Shown: positions 1 to 9,406 of the stretch, one piece after another
How the letters are laid out: every line of letters begins with the position of its first letter
Numbering within the stretch: position 1 is the stretch's first letter
Source of the DNA: Erwinia sp039023475
Lineage (GTDB): Bacteria > Pseudomonadota > Gammaproteobacteria > Enterobacterales > Enterobacteriaceae
Reading direction: 5' to 3'
DNA: 64,000 bases
NCBI RefSeq assembly: GCF_039023475.1
Contig: NZ_JBCHVB010000003.1
Span: forward strand, 186,001-250,000
Program-made: the position numbers and the translations under genes
Notes under the pieces: model-generated
Database searches by the model: none
What the model was told of the DNA's origin: nothing
What the model saw: only the letters and a program-made list of their open reading frames with translations

Positions 1-1
1 C

Positions 2-787
2 GTGATGCTGGTCACCACGATCGCGCCGCTGCTGGCACCCATTATTGGCGGCTGGATGCTGATTCTGTGGAGCTGGCATGCCATCTTCTGGGCTATCTCG
101 CTGGCCGCCGTGGTAACGACGGTGCTGGTGGTGACGCAAATCAAAGAAACGCTGCCCGTGGAGAAGCGTCAGAAATTCAACCTGCGCACCACGCTGAGAA
201 ACTTTCTGTCGCTGTTTCGCCACAAGCGCGTGTTCAGCTATATGCTGGCAAGCGGCTTCTCCTTTGCCGGGATGTTCTCTTTCCTTAACGCCGGCCCCTT
301 TGTCTATATCGAACTGAACCACATCAGTCCGCAGGATTTCGGCTATTACTTCGCCCTGAATGTGGTCTTTCTCTTCCTGATTACGCTGCTTAACAGCCGC
401 TGCGTACGCCGGTTCGGGCCGGTGGCGATGTTCAGGCTGGGGCTGCTGATCCAGTTCGCGATGGGCATCTGGCTGGTGATCGTCAGCGCGCTGAACCTGG
501 GCTTTCTGCCGATGGTATTTGGCGTGGCGATGTTTATCGGCTGCGTGGCGATGGTTTCATCCAACGCGATGGCGGTTATCCTTGATGAATTCCCGCATAT
601 GGCCGGCACGGCCTCATCGCTGGCCGGGACGCTGCGCTTTGGCGTGGGGGCGCTGATTGGTGCGCTGCTCTCCGTGATGCCTTTCAACAGCGCCTGGCCG
701 ATGGTGGGCTCAATCTTTATCTGCGCCACGGTATCCATTTTGCTGTTTATCTACGCCACCCGCCCGCGAAAAGGCGCAACGGTCTGA
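2..787 (+). CDS. bcr: Bcr/CflA drug-efflux MFS transporter, C-terminal part
   Basis: The gene runs off the left edge; base 1 is the last base of the preceding codon, so only the C-terminal 261 residues are visible. The family exports drugs such as bicyclomycin, sulfonamides and some peptides across the inner membrane by proton antiport, and is usually about 400 residues with 12 helices. The visible part begins inside an MFS motif-C-like stretch (APIIGG) and holds about eight hydrophobic helices split by a basic loop near residues 50-75. It ends with a short basic tail and TGA at 785-787. Placement next to yejG and yejFEBA matches bcr of E. coli. The 5' end and promoter are outside the window. 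Confidence 0.9.
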   Translation: MMLVTTIAPLLAPIIGGWMLILWSWHAIFWAISLAAVVTTVLVVTQIKETLPVEKRQKFNLRTTLRNFLSLFRHKRVFSYMLASGFSFAGMFSFLNAGPFVYIELNHISPQDFGYYFALNVVFLFLITLLNSRCVRRFGPVAMFRLGLLIQFAMGIWLVIVSALNLGFLPMVFGVAMFIGCVAMVSSNAMAVILDEFPHMAGTASSLAGTLRFGVGALIGALLSVMPFNSAWPMVGSIFICATVSILLFIYATRPRKGATV

Positions 788-800
788 CATTGTGCTCTTT

Positions 801-842
801 CAGCCCGTCAGGCGAGTGACATAGCCTCCTGCCGACGGGCTG
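801..842. other. Hairpin between bcr and yejG
   Basis: CAGCCCGTC at 801-809 and GACGGGCTG at 834-842 are perfect 9-bp inverted arms; AGGC and GCCT inside the loop could lengthen the stem. No T-run follows on either strand, so it is not a classical intrinsic terminator. It may protect the bcr mRNA 3' end. The rest of 843-1068 is AT-rich and probably holds the yejG promoter, with no other gene. Confidence 0.35.
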
Positions 843-1068
843 CGGACGCGTTTATGTTAGCCATATGTAAATGGAAAACTTAAATAAAGTTACCGATGTG
901 CAACAATAATGATTGTTTTCCCCGCAGCAACGCGGTAAATATAGGTTCAAAATGAGATATTGCTCTCAAAAATAACCTTATTGTTACGCGTTGCCCGCCG
1001 ATCCCGTTTCTGATGCCAGAAGTTAAACAGCGGTGTGGCGAGCGCCCGATGCGGGCCGGGGAGTTGGG

Positions 1069-1404
1069 ATGGATTCGTTACAACATTCTGTAGTACATCG
1101 TTTACCGCAAAGCTATCGCCGGCAGTATGCCTTAACCGGCTGTAGCGAACTGCAACAGGTTCCGGATCATGCCGGTGACGATCTTATCGGCCTTTGCCTG
1201 CTCAGCCATCAGGGCGAACAGGCCTGGAGCGTCATGCAGCTGATCCAGGACGCGCTGGCTGAAATCCAGCTCGACTGTAGCGTCGTGGAGTGGGAAGGGG
1301 AGCCATGCCTGTTTGTTGCCCGCGAGGATGAGTTCACCACCACCTGCCGCCTGAAAAACTTTGGCGTGAGCATCGCAGAAGCGTTCAGCCAGCCTTCCGC
1401 CTGA
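1069..1404 (+). CDS. yejG: YejG family protein of unknown function
   Basis: This 111-residue protein matches the recalled E. coli YejG (114 residues) along its whole length, including the opening SLQ-S-VHRLPQ, the central AWSVM and the C-terminal CLFV-R-DEF--TCRLKNFGV blocks. The ATG at 1069 is chosen because it gives the family N-terminus; the frame is open further upstream without homology. No signal peptide or membrane segment is visible. Its function is not established to my knowledge. It ends five bases from the end of yejF, which is transcribed toward it, with no obvious terminator between them. Confidence 0.88.
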   Translation: MDSLQHSVVHRLPQSYRRQYALTGCSELQQVPDHAGDDLIGLCLLSHQGEQAWSVMQLIQDALAEIQLDCSVVEWEGEPCLFVAREDEFTTTCRLKNFGVSIAEAFSQPSA

Positions 1405-1409
1405 GCCGG

Positions 1410-2993
1410 TCAGGCCAGCGACAGCAGCTGACGGGTATAGGCCTGCTCAGGTGCGGCAAAAACGGCCTCACATTCTCCCTGCTCAACCACTTCCCCCTGC
1501 CGCAACACCACTACCTGATGACACAGCGACCTGACCACCTGCAAATCGTGACTGATAAAGATATAGGCCAGGTGATGCTCCTGTTGCAGCTTTTTCAGCA
1601 GCGCCAGGATCTGCTTCTGCACCGAGCGGTCGAGCGATGAGGTCGGCTCATCCAGAATAATCAGCCGGGGCTGAAGGATCAGCGCCCGGGCAATGGCAAT
1701 ACGCTGGCGCTGGCCGCCTGAAAATTCTGCCGGGTAGCGGTGGCGCGTAGCGGCATCCAGTCCGACCTCCTGCATCGCCTCAATCACCCGGTCTTCCCGC
1801 TGTTTTCCGTTAAGGTCGGGATGGTGAACCTGAAGCCCTTCTTCAATAATCTGCTGGACGTTTAGCCGCGGATTGAGGGCAGAGTTAGGGTCCTGAAAAA
1901 CCACCTGGATCTGACGGCGCACCGGCAGCATTTTGCGGCGATCCCACTGATGAAGCGGCTGCTCGTCAAACCAGATCTCCCCGCCGGAGGCGATTAGCCG
2001 CAGCAGCGCCAGCCCTGTAGTGCTTTTGCCGGAGCCAGACTCACCCACCAGCCCCAGAGTCTCCCCCGGACGCAGCCGGAAGCTGAGCGAGCGCAGAGCG
2101 TGATGATAGCCGGTCACCCGCCGCAGCAGGCCCCGCTTGATCGGGAAAGCAACCTGAAGGTTATCCACCCGGAGCAGCGGCTTTGCGGCCTCATCGACCG
2201 GATCGGGCCGGCCTTCCGGCTCCGCATCCAGCAGCTTTTGCGTGTAGGGATGCTGCGGCTGGCTGAACAGCTGCCGGGTGCGGTTACTTTCCACGCCCTG
2301 GCCGTTGCACATTACCGTAACGTTATCCGCCAGCTGCCGGACAATGTTGAGATTATGGGTAATAAACAGCAGGCCCATATTCATCTCCTGCTTCAGCTCT
2401 TTGAGCAGCGTCAGGATCTGCGCCTGCACGGTAACATCAAGGGCGGTGGTCGGCTCATCCGCAATCAGCAGTTCGGGCTGAGTCAGCAGCGCCATTGCAA
2501 TCATCACGCGCTGGCGTTCGCCGCCCGACAGCTGGTGGGGAAAATCATTCAGGCGACGCGCCGCCTCGCGTATCCCCACGCGATCCAGGCAGGTCAGCAT
2601 CTCGGCCCGTGCCGCCTCTTTACGCATACCGCGATGCAGCGAAAGCACCTCATAAAGCTGTTTTTCGATGCTGTGCAGCGGGTTAAGCGACACCATCGGT
2701 TCCTGAAAAATCATCGCCATGCGGTTGCCGCGCAGCGTGCGCAGGACGCGCTCATCGGCTTGCAGCACATCCTGACCCCCGAAGAGGATCTCTCCCTGCG
2801 GATAAACCACCGGCGGCGTCGGCAGCAGACGCATCAGCGACAGGGCAGTAACGCTTTTACCGGAGCCGGATTCGCCGACCAGCGCCCGCGTTTCGCCCGC
2901 CTCCACGGTGAAGGAGAGGTTATCCACAACCTGGCGATCGTGACCGGCGTGGCGAAAAGCGATACTTAACTCTTTAACGGTAAGCAGAGACAT
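1410..2993 (-). CDS. yejF: Dual ABC ATPase of the YejABEF peptide importer
   Basis: The 527-residue protein carries two fused ATP-binding cassettes of the oligopeptide/nickel type. The first has Walker A GESGSGKS at residues 40-47, LSGGERQ near 155 and Walker B LLIADEP near 175. The second has GESGSGKS near 317 and FSGGQRQR followed by LIILDEP. It would energise import of peptides through YejB/YejE; in E. coli this system takes up microcin C and contributes to resistance to host peptides. It is the last gene of yejA-yejB-yejE-yejF and starts two bases after yejE stops, so translational coupling is likely. Length and architecture are normal. Confidence 0.95.
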   Translation of the reverse strand: MSLLTVKELSIAFRHAGHDRQVVDNLSFTVEAGETRALVGESGSGKSVTALSLMRLLPTPPVVYPQGEILFGGQDVLQADERVLRTLRGNRMAMIFQEPMVSLNPLHSIEKQLYEVLSLHRGMRKEAARAEMLTCLDRVGIREAARRLNDFPHQLSGGERQRVMIAMALLTQPELLIADEPTTALDVTVQAQILTLLKELKQEMNMGLLFITHNLNIVRQLADNVTVMCNGQGVESNRTRQLFSQPQHPYTQKLLDAEPEGRPDPVDEAAKPLLRVDNLQVAFPIKRGLLRRVTGYHHALRSLSFRLRPGETLGLVGESGSGKSTTGLALLRLIASGGEIWFDEQPLHQWDRRKMLPVRRQIQVVFQDPNSALNPRLNVQQIIEEGLQVHHPDLNGKQREDRVIEAMQEVGLDAATRHRYPAEFSGGQRQRIAIARALILQPRLIILDEPTSSLDRSVQKQILALLKKLQQEHHLAYIFISHDLQVVRSLCHQVVVLRQGEVVEQGECEAVFAAPEQAYTRQLLSLA

Positions 2994-2995
2994 AG

Positions 2996-4021
2996 TCAGT
3001 ACACCTTACTGGGATCGAAGGCGTCGCGGACTGCCTCGCCGATAAAAATCAGTAACGAAAGCAGGATCGCCAGCGAGAAGAAAGCCGTGATGCCAAGCCA
3101 GGGAGCCTGAAGGTTATTTTTCCCCTGCAGCAGCAGCTCGCCCAGCGACGGCGAGCCGAGCGGCAGGCCAAAGCCAAGGAAGTCCAGCGAGGTCAGCGTT
3201 GTGATCGATCCGCAAAGAATAAACGGCAGCCAGGTGAGGGTGGCGACCATGGCGTTGGGCAGAATATGGCGGGACATAATGCGGCGATCGCTGACGCCCA
3301 TCGCCTGTGCCGCCCGGATATAGTCAAAATTGCGCGCCCGCAGAAATTCGGCCCGCACCACGCCCACCAGCTGCATCCAGCCGAACAGCACGGTGATCGC
3401 CAGCAGCCACCAGAAGCCGGGCTGGATCACGCTCGACAGCAGGATGATCAGGAACAGCGTCGGCATCCCCGACCAGACTTCAATAAAGCGCTGGCCCCAG
3501 AGATCGACCCTGCCGCCGTAATAGCCCTGAATGGCCCCGGCGGCAATGCCAATCACGCTGGAGATAAGCGTCAGCATCAGGCCGAACAGCAGCGAGATGC
3601 GCATGCCATAAAGAATACGCGCCAGCACATCACCGCCGTTTGCATCGGTGCCAAGCCAGTTTTGCGCTGAAGGCGGGGAGGGGAAGGGAACCGTGGTGGC
3701 AAAATTAATGGTGTTATCGCCGAAGCGGACAGGGGCCCAGATCGCCCAGCCATTTTTGGCAATACGCGCTTTCAGCCAGGGATCCTGATAGTCCGCCGCC
3801 GTGGCCAGCGGGCCGCCAAAATCGCTTTCGCTGTAGTTCACCAGCGCGGGAAACCGCATCTCTCCCTGATAGCGCACCAGCAGCGGCTTATCGTTAGCCA
3901 GCAGCTCGGCACCGAGACAGAGCACAAACAGCACGATAAAAATCCACAGCGACCAGTAGCCACGGCGGTTGTGGCGAAAACGCGCCCAGCGCGCCTGATT
4001 GGCAGGACTTAAACGGCTCAT
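2996..4021 (-). CDS. yejE: Permease subunit YejE of the peptide importer
   Basis: This 341-residue inner-membrane protein is a binding-protein-dependent permease of the DppC/OppC type. It has an N-terminal helix after a basic cytoplasmic start, a long periplasmic insert, and a core of about five helices. The cytoplasmic EAA-type loop that docks on the ATPase reads AAQAMGVSDRRI followed by HILPN. Its ATG shares one base with the TAA stop of yejB (TAATG), typical of coupled translation. It pairs with YejB to form the channel for peptides delivered by YejA. Nothing is truncated. Confidence 0.94.
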   Translation of the reverse strand: MSRLSPANQARWARFRHNRRGYWSLWIFIVLFVLCLGAELLANDKPLLVRYQGEMRFPALVNYSESDFGGPLATAADYQDPWLKARIAKNGWAIWAPVRFGDNTINFATTVPFPSPPSAQNWLGTDANGGDVLARILYGMRISLLFGLMLTLISSVIGIAAGAIQGYYGGRVDLWGQRFIEVWSGMPTLFLIILLSSVIQPGFWWLLAITVLFGWMQLVGVVRAEFLRARNFDYIRAAQAMGVSDRRIMSRHILPNAMVATLTWLPFILCGSITTLTSLDFLGFGLPLGSPSLGELLLQGKNNLQAPWLGITAFFSLAILLSLLIFIGEAVRDAFDPSKVY

Positions 4022-5109
4022 TATCGTCCCTCGAAATCAATACGCGGATCGACCAGCGTATAGGTGATATCGCTCAGAATATTCAGCAGCAGGCCGATCA
4101 GCGTAAAAATAAACAGCGTGCCGAACATCACCGGGTAGTCACGCTGAATAGTCGCATCGTAGCCGAGCAGGCCCAGCCCGTTGAGTGAAAACATCACCTC
4201 AATCAGCAGCGAACCGGTGAAGAACATGCTGATAAAGGTGGCGGGGAAACCCGCGATGACCAGCAGCATGGCGTTGCGGAAAACGTGGCGATACAAGATT
4301 TTTTTCTCATCCAGCCCTTTCGCCCGCGCCGTCACCACGTACTGCTTGCGGATCTCATCCATAAAGGCGTTTTTGGTCAGCATCGTCAGGGTGGCAAACC
4401 CGCCGATAACCGTAGCGATGACCGGCAGCGTGATATGCCAGAGATAATCGGTGATTTTGCTGTACCAGGGCAGGGAATCGAACTGGGGCGAAACCAGCCC
4501 GCGCAGCGGGAACCAGTCCAGATAGCTGCCGCCGGCAAATACGACGATCAGTAAAATAGCAAACAGGAAGGAGGGGATAGCATAGCCGACAATGATCAGC
4601 GTACTGCTCCAGATATCAAAGGCGCTGCCGTTACGTACCGCTTTTTTAATGCCGAGCGGGATGGAGACCAGATAGATGATCAGCGTGCTCCACAGGCCGA
4701 GCGTGATCGAAACGGGCAGGCTCTCTTTGATTAACGTTGTCACAGAACTGCTGCGAAACAGGCTGTCGCCAAAATCGAAGCGCATGTAGTTCCACAACAT
4801 ATCGAGATAGCGCTGATACAGCGGCTTGTCGAAGCCATAGCGGCGGGTAATTTCCGCCACCACTTCAGGGTCAAGCCCGCGTGAGCCGCGGTACTGGCTG
4901 TCGCCGGGGTTAGCGCTAAGCGAACCGCGCGCGTGGGTTTCCGCGCCGCCCGCGCCGGGGAGTCCGGTGGTCTGGCCAAATTCAATATTGGCCAGCGCCT
5001 GATCAACCGGCCCGCCGGGGGCAATCTGTACGATAAAAAAGTTAATAGTGATAATTGCCCACAGCGTGGGAACGATCAACAGCAGTCTGCGTAGCAGATA
5101 AGCGCCCAA
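4021..5109 (-). CDS. yejB: Permease subunit YejB of the peptide importer (TTG start)
   Basis: The protein is a DppB/OppB-type permease with an N-terminal helix, a periplasmic insert rich in Gly and Ala, a core of helices and the EAA loop (TARAKGLDEKKI...FRNA). The family N-terminus is (M)GAYL-RRLLL-PTLWAI. In this window the codon before GAYL is TTG at 5109-5107, with an AAGGAGAG ribosome site at 5121-5114. The upstream ATG at 5178 would lie inside yejA and adds 23 residues without family support. I therefore place the start at the TTG, giving 362 residues against 364 in E. coli. The ribosome site overlaps the yejA stop codon, so translation of the two genes is probably coupled. Confidence 0.92.
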   Translation of the reverse strand: MGAYLLRRLLLIVPTLWAIITINFFIVQIAPGGPVDQALANIEFGQTTGLPGAGGAETHARGSLSANPGDSQYRGSRGLDPEVVAEITRRYGFDKPLYQRYLDMLWNYMRFDFGDSLFRSSSVTTLIKESLPVSITLGLWSTLIIYLVSIPLGIKKAVRNGSAFDIWSSTLIIVGYAIPSFLFAILLIVVFAGGSYLDWFPLRGLVSPQFDSLPWYSKITDYLWHITLPVIATVIGGFATLTMLTKNAFMDEIRKQYVVTARAKGLDEKKILYRHVFRNAMLLVIAGFPATFISMFFTGSLLIEVMFSLNGLGLLGYDATIQRDYPVMFGTLFIFTLIGLLLNILSDITYTLVDPRIDFEGR

Positions 5110-5119
5110 ACTTCTCTCC

Positions 5120-6928
5120 TTAACGACGTTGATCCGGCAACTGCGCGGCTTTACCGGCATCATACCACCAGCTGTCAAAACCCAGCGAGTAAGTAGGACG
5201 GGTGGCCGGCATTGAGAATTTATTCCAGTAGGCGTAGCGGTCGCTGGCGCTGTACCACATCGGGATCATGTAGTGATTCCACAGCAGAATGCGATCCAGC
5301 GCCCGGCCAAGCGGCAGCAGCGCGGCTTTGTTGCCCTGATGCTGATTGATTTGGGCGATAAGCTCATCGATGACCGGATTACTGACGAGCGGCCGGTTAT
5401 AGCTGGAGTCAATAAACGCCGTGGCCCAGTAAAACTGTAATCCGCTGTCCGGGAAAGGCATCGCCGGATAGGGTGAGGGCAGCATATCGAAATCACTTTT
5501 GCGAATGCGGGCCAGATACTGCGAACTGTCCACCTGGCGGATATTCAGCTGGATGCCAAGCCGGGAGAGCGCATGCTGGAAGGGAAATACCCACTGGTCG
5601 TTGCCGCCGCTGCGCAGCAGCAGCTCGAAACGGAAGGGCTGCCCGGTTTTCACGTTCACCAGCTTCTGGTTTTTCAGCTCCCAGCCCGCCTGCTTCAGCA
5701 GCCCGAGCGCTTTTAACAGATTCTCACGATCGTAGCCGCTGCCGTCCGTTTCAGGCGGCTGATAAATCTGGGTAAAGGCCTCTTCGGGGATCTCTCCCTT
5801 CAGCGAGTTAAGTATTTTCAGTTCGGCATCATCCGGAGCCTGGCGTGCGGCATATTCCGTGTTCTGGAAGTAGCTGTTACTGCGCTTATAGGCGTTATAA
5901 AAAAGCGCCTTATTCATCCAGTTAAAGTCAAAGACGAGAGAGAGCGCTTCCCGCACGCGGCGATCGCTGAACTGGGGACGGGTGACATTAAAGGCCAGCC
6001 AGGTGGTATCGGTCGCGACGTGATTGGGTGCTTCATCTTTAATAATGAAATTTTTGTCAAAATTGCTGCCGCGGTACTGCGTCGCCCATTTTTTGGCTGA
6101 GCCCTCCGCGCGGAAATCAAACGCGCCCGCCTTAAAGGCCTCAAAGGCGACGTTATCGTCCATATAGTAGTCGTAACGGATGCGGTCGAAGTTAAAACGT
6201 CCTTTATTAACCGGCAGATCCGCTGCCCAGTAATCTTTAACCCGGGAATAGGTAATGTACTGACCGACTTTATAGGCGGTCACGCGATAGGGGCCGCTGG
6301 AGAGCGGAGGGTAAGCCAGCGGTTCCGACAGCTTATGATGCTGCCAGAATTTTTCCGGGAAGACCGTCGTGGAAAGCAGCGACAGCATTTTATCCCGGTC
6401 AGATTCCTGCAAATCAAAGCGCATGACTCGTGGAGAAACCACGCTGGCGGTAACGCCTTTATAGAACACCCGGAACTGTGGCACGCCTTCGGTCATAAAC
6501 TTATTGAAGCTAAAGACCACGTCTTTTGCGGTTATGGGCGAGCCGTCCTGAAAGCGAGCCTGGGGGTTCAGGGTAATTTCGACCCAGCGATAGCTGTCAG
6601 GATAGCGGGCAAACTCGGCGATCAGCGGGTAGTAGCTGCCCGTTTCATCCTCCGAAGAGGTAAAAAGGGGATCATAAAGCGTGCCGGTATTCTGGCCCGG
6701 ATTGCCCCTTAAAGCGAAACGGTTAAAGTTATCGTAGGTGCCGATAGCGGAAAGCGTGATGCTGCCGCCTTTGGGGGCAGCGGGATCGGCATAGTCAAAG
6801 TGGGTGAAGCCGTGAGCGTATTTAGGCTCGCCCAGCTGCGCAAACGCATAGGCTTTAGTGATGGTTTCCGCCTGGGCCAGCGATGTCACTAAGCTGAGTA
6901 AAAGGAAAATATACCCGCGCAATCTCAT
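5120..6928 (-). CDS. yejA: Periplasmic peptide-binding protein YejA
   Basis: The 602-residue protein is a family 5 solute-binding protein (OppA/DppA type). A signal peptide (about residues 1-20, ending LAQA) directs it to the periplasm. The mature part shows family hallmarks: an early YAHGFTHFDYADP segment, GSITLSAIGTYDNFN, and a central WLAFNVTRPQFSDRRVREALS stretch typical of this class. It should hand peptides, including peptide-nucleotide microcin C analogues, to YejBEF. It opens the operon; its promoter must lie in 6929-7018, where I see no clear operator. Confidence 0.94.
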   Translation of the reverse strand: MRLRGYIFLLLSLVTSLAQAETITKAYAFAQLGEPKYAHGFTHFDYADPAAPKGGSITLSAIGTYDNFNRFALRGNPGQNTGTLYDPLFTSSEDETGSYYPLIAEFARYPDSYRWVEITLNPQARFQDGSPITAKDVVFSFNKFMTEGVPQFRVFYKGVTASVVSPRVMRFDLQESDRDKMLSLLSTTVFPEKFWQHHKLSEPLAYPPLSSGPYRVTAYKVGQYITYSRVKDYWAADLPVNKGRFNFDRIRYDYYMDDNVAFEAFKAGAFDFRAEGSAKKWATQYRGSNFDKNFIIKDEAPNHVATDTTWLAFNVTRPQFSDRRVREALSLVFDFNWMNKALFYNAYKRSNSYFQNTEYAARQAPDDAELKILNSLKGEIPEEAFTQIYQPPETDGSGYDRENLLKALGLLKQAGWELKNQKLVNVKTGQPFRFELLLRSGGNDQWVFPFQHALSRLGIQLNIRQVDSSQYLARIRKSDFDMLPSPYPAMPFPDSGLQFYWATAFIDSSYNRPLVSNPVIDELIAQINQHQGNKAALLPLGRALDRILLWNHYMIPMWYSASDRYAYWNKFSMPATRPTYSLGFDSWWYDAGKAAQLPDQRR

Positions 6929-7018
6929 AGTGTGGTTTCGCTCCCTGGGGATGAAATCGGGTCCGGCGACAAGCCTACCAGCAGCCTGAAGAGGAAATCA
7001 ATGTACCTGAACACGTCG

Positions 7019-8611
7019 TTACGCTTCCTTACGTTGACCGGGTAAACCGGGGCGATCGCTGCTGTTGAAATAGTCAATTAGCTGTGGCACCGTCAGCGGA
7101 TGGCTGAACAGATAGCCCTGAAGGTGGGTGACCCCGCGCGCAATCAGCCACTGCGCCTGTTTTACATCCTCCACGCCCTCCGCGATGGTTTTCAGCTTCA
7201 GCTTTTTCGCCAGAGCGATAACCGCGTCAAGCACCGGCGACGTCACGGTTTCCCGCCCGATGCTCTGGACAAAACCACGGTCGATTTTAAGGTAGTCGAA
7301 TTTGAATTTCTCCAGATAGATCAGCGCGCTGTGCCCGGTGCCAAAGTCATCAATAGCGATATGGATGCCCTGTTCATGCAGCCATTTAAAAATAGCCCCT
7401 GCGTTACCCTCACTCACCATTGCGCGCTCGGTGATTTCAAACACGTAGCAGAAATGGTTCTGCGGCATGGCGGCCAGCCAGCGGCGTACATCCTGGCAAA
7501 ATTCCCCGTCCGCAAGATGCACGGGTGAAAGATTAAGCCCGATGCGGAAACCTTCAGGCAGCGTATGGCGAAGCTGGTGCGCATCACGGGCGACCAGTTC
7601 AAACAGGTGGCGGGTGAGGGGGACAATCAAATTCTGCCCTTCGGCATAGCGGATAAACGCCTCTGGCGAAACATTGCCTGCCGTAGGATGCCGCCAGCGC
7701 AGCAGCGCTTCCACCCCGTAGGGCTGTCCCGAGGTGGCGTCAATCAATGGCTGATATTCAACATGAAAATCCCCGCGCCGGATGCCCTGCAGAATTTCCT
7801 TACCGGGACGCCGCCTGTGCGTCAGAAGCAGAAAGCAGGTGCTGCCGCTGAGCAAGGCCAACAGCATGCCGAGCAGAACGATAATCAACACGTCGCTGGC
7901 GGGCAAGGCGGTGCCATACAGCAGGATTGTGACAGGATAACCGGGAACGGTAACGGTGCGAAGCGGGTGGGCGGACAGCTCGCTGACCTTTGTTAACCGC
8001 TCATCGGTCAGGGTAAACGCCCGATCTCCGGCGACAATCGCCATATCGGTGACTTCTTTCTCACTGGCGATCAGTAACAGATAGGGGGTCAGATTGATGT
8101 TCAGCAGGGCGATAACCCCACTTTGCGGGCTTTGCGGATTTTGCCGCCAGAAAATCAGGGCAGGCCGTTCAGGCACTTTGGGCGTATTAGCCACCAGCTG
8201 AACATCCACGGCTTTGCGGGTATCGGTGTGGGGTGAAAACCCGGTGATATCTTTTTGCAGCCTTCCCGTTGCAGAAGAACAGAACGCAACATGATTCTTC
8301 ACCAGCAAAATTGTGCGGATGTTACCGGCGAATGCGGCCCGCTGGGTTAAATCGTCTTTGTCTGATGCGCAGTCATCATCAGTGAGCGCGTCTAACGGCG
8401 AGAGCCTTTGCGTAAGCGTAGTAAAGTCGTTCAGGATATAGGTTTGTGCATCGCTTGCCAGCCGATCGTGCTGTTCGTGCCGCCGCTGTTGGACCAGCAG
8501 CAGCGTAATGAGAATAAACAGAACGGAAACGGTCAGGCCTGCCGCCACGCTGGCGTAAACAATCTTGCGCGGCAGGGAAAGGTGTCGCCTGAACGTGGTG
8601 GAAAGGGGCAT
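7019..8611 (-). CDS. pdeN: Membrane c-di-GMP phosphodiesterase with CSS and EAL domains
   Basis: The 530-residue protein has an N-terminal helix (about 17-40), a periplasmic sensor region, a second helix (about 240-263) and a C-terminal cytoplasmic EAL domain. The sensor contains the CSS motif at residues 111-113 and a second Cys at 81, the pair expected to form the DsbA-controlled disulfide in CSS-domain phosphodiesterases. The EAL motif itself (VEALLRW) is at 301-303, followed by the metal-binding DDFGTGHS and a KIDR block, so catalytic residues appear intact. It would hydrolyse c-di-GMP to pGpG. Location between yejA and mepS matches rtn (pdeN) of E. coli. Confidence 0.93.
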   Translation of the reverse strand: MPLSTTFRRHLSLPRKIVYASVAAGLTVSVLFILITLLLVQQRRHEQHDRLASDAQTYILNDFTTLTQRLSPLDALTDDDCASDKDDLTQRAAFAGNIRTILLVKNHVAFCSSATGRLQKDITGFSPHTDTRKAVDVQLVANTPKVPERPALIFWRQNPQSPQSGVIALLNINLTPYLLLIASEKEVTDMAIVAGDRAFTLTDERLTKVSELSAHPLRTVTVPGYPVTILLYGTALPASDVLIIVLLGMLLALLSGSTCFLLLTHRRRPGKEILQGIRRGDFHVEYQPLIDATSGQPYGVEALLRWRHPTAGNVSPEAFIRYAEGQNLIVPLTRHLFELVARDAHQLRHTLPEGFRIGLNLSPVHLADGEFCQDVRRWLAAMPQNHFCYVFEITERAMVSEGNAGAIFKWLHEQGIHIAIDDFGTGHSALIYLEKFKFDYLKIDRGFVQSIGRETVTSPVLDAVIALAKKLKLKTIAEGVEDVKQAQWLIARGVTHLQGYLFSHPLTVPQLIDYFNSSDRPGLPGQRKEA

Positions 8612-8769
8612 AGGGTCATCTTCCGTTAGGGTCTGCTACTGAGGATAACAGCGTGGCAGAATATAACGAGGTAAGGTCCTCTGTCTGTCTGCTTTATGAA
8701 GAAATGCTTTTTTTAGACTAAACAAAGGTAAAATCCGGCTAAACAAGGTATATCGCCCGCCCGGCGGAC

Positions 8770-8799
8770 AAAAAAAACGCTGCCGGGGCAGCGTTTTTT
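8770..8799 (-). terminator. Intrinsic terminator after mepS
   Basis: Stem CGCTGC (8778-8783), loop CGGG or nearly so, and GCAGCG (8788-8793), bounded by A-runs on the left and T-runs on the right. It can terminate in both directions. mepS reads leftward into it, 31 bases after its stop. Confidence 0.85.
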
Positions 8800-8830
8800 C
8801 TTTCGTTTCGCGAACTTCAGGAAAGCTGAA

Positions 8831-9406
8831 TCAGCTTTGCTTGCTTCCCAGCACCCGACGGGCTTCACGGTAACGCGGTTTCCAGTAGCTGTCGTTCAGG
8901 CTGGAGATCATCACGCCGCTGCTGGTTGACGCATGGACAAAGTTATCATTGCCGAGGTAAATCCCCACGTGGCGGCCCCTTGATCCCGTGCGGAAGAGGA
9001 TGATGTCCCCCGCGCGAAGCCTGGAGCGGTTGATACTTTTACCCACATCTTCCTGACCATAGGTCGAACGCGGCAGATCGAGACCAAACTGCTCACGAAA
9101 GGTGGTTTGTACAAATGCTGAACAATCAATGCCGCGTTTGCTGGTACCGCCGAAGCGATAACGAACGCCTTTCCAGTCCGCATATTGATCCATCAGGCGG
9201 GATTTAATATCCACATTCTGAACCAACTGTTCGAATTCATCCTGAGACGCTTGAAGTAAAAAACCATTATGGTTTTTAACTGCATGAGTATCAGTTTGTG
9301 CATTGTCGTGGTTATTTGTAGAGCTACAGGCTGACAGTAACGTCGCTAATGCGACCGCGGGCAGTACCCGCCAGATATATCTCAGTATCGGTTGAGATTT
9401 GACCAT
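8831..9406 (-). CDS. mepS: Murein DD-endopeptidase MepS, NlpC/P60 lipoprotein
   Basis: MepS cuts D-Ala-mDAP cross-links to allow insertion of new glycan strands. The 191-residue protein has a lipoprotein signal with lipobox LSAC (Cys27), a short linker and an NlpC/P60 domain. The catalytic Cys is at 95 (GIDCSAF), with His146 (RHVGIY) and His158 (FVHAS) completing the site. Length and motifs are as in E. coli Spr/MepS. An unusually long leader of about 500 bases separates it from lpxT upstream. In E. coli its level is set by Prc/NlpI proteolysis; nothing in the sequence addresses that here. Confidence 0.95.
   Translation of the reverse strand: MVKSQPILRYIWRVLPAVALATLLSACSSTNNHDNAQTDTHAVKNHNGFLLQASQDEFEQLVQNVDIKSRLMDQYADWKGVRYRFGGTSKRGIDCSAFVQTTFREQFGLDLPRSTYGQEDVGKSINRSRLRAGDIILFRTGSRGRHVGIYLGNDNFVHASTSSGVMISSLNDSYWKPRYREARRVLGSKQS

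Noticed and set aside
2100..2969. 289-codon plus-strand open frame
   Set aside because: It lies antisense within yejF, has no family resemblance and no ribosome site; high GC makes long antisense frames common.
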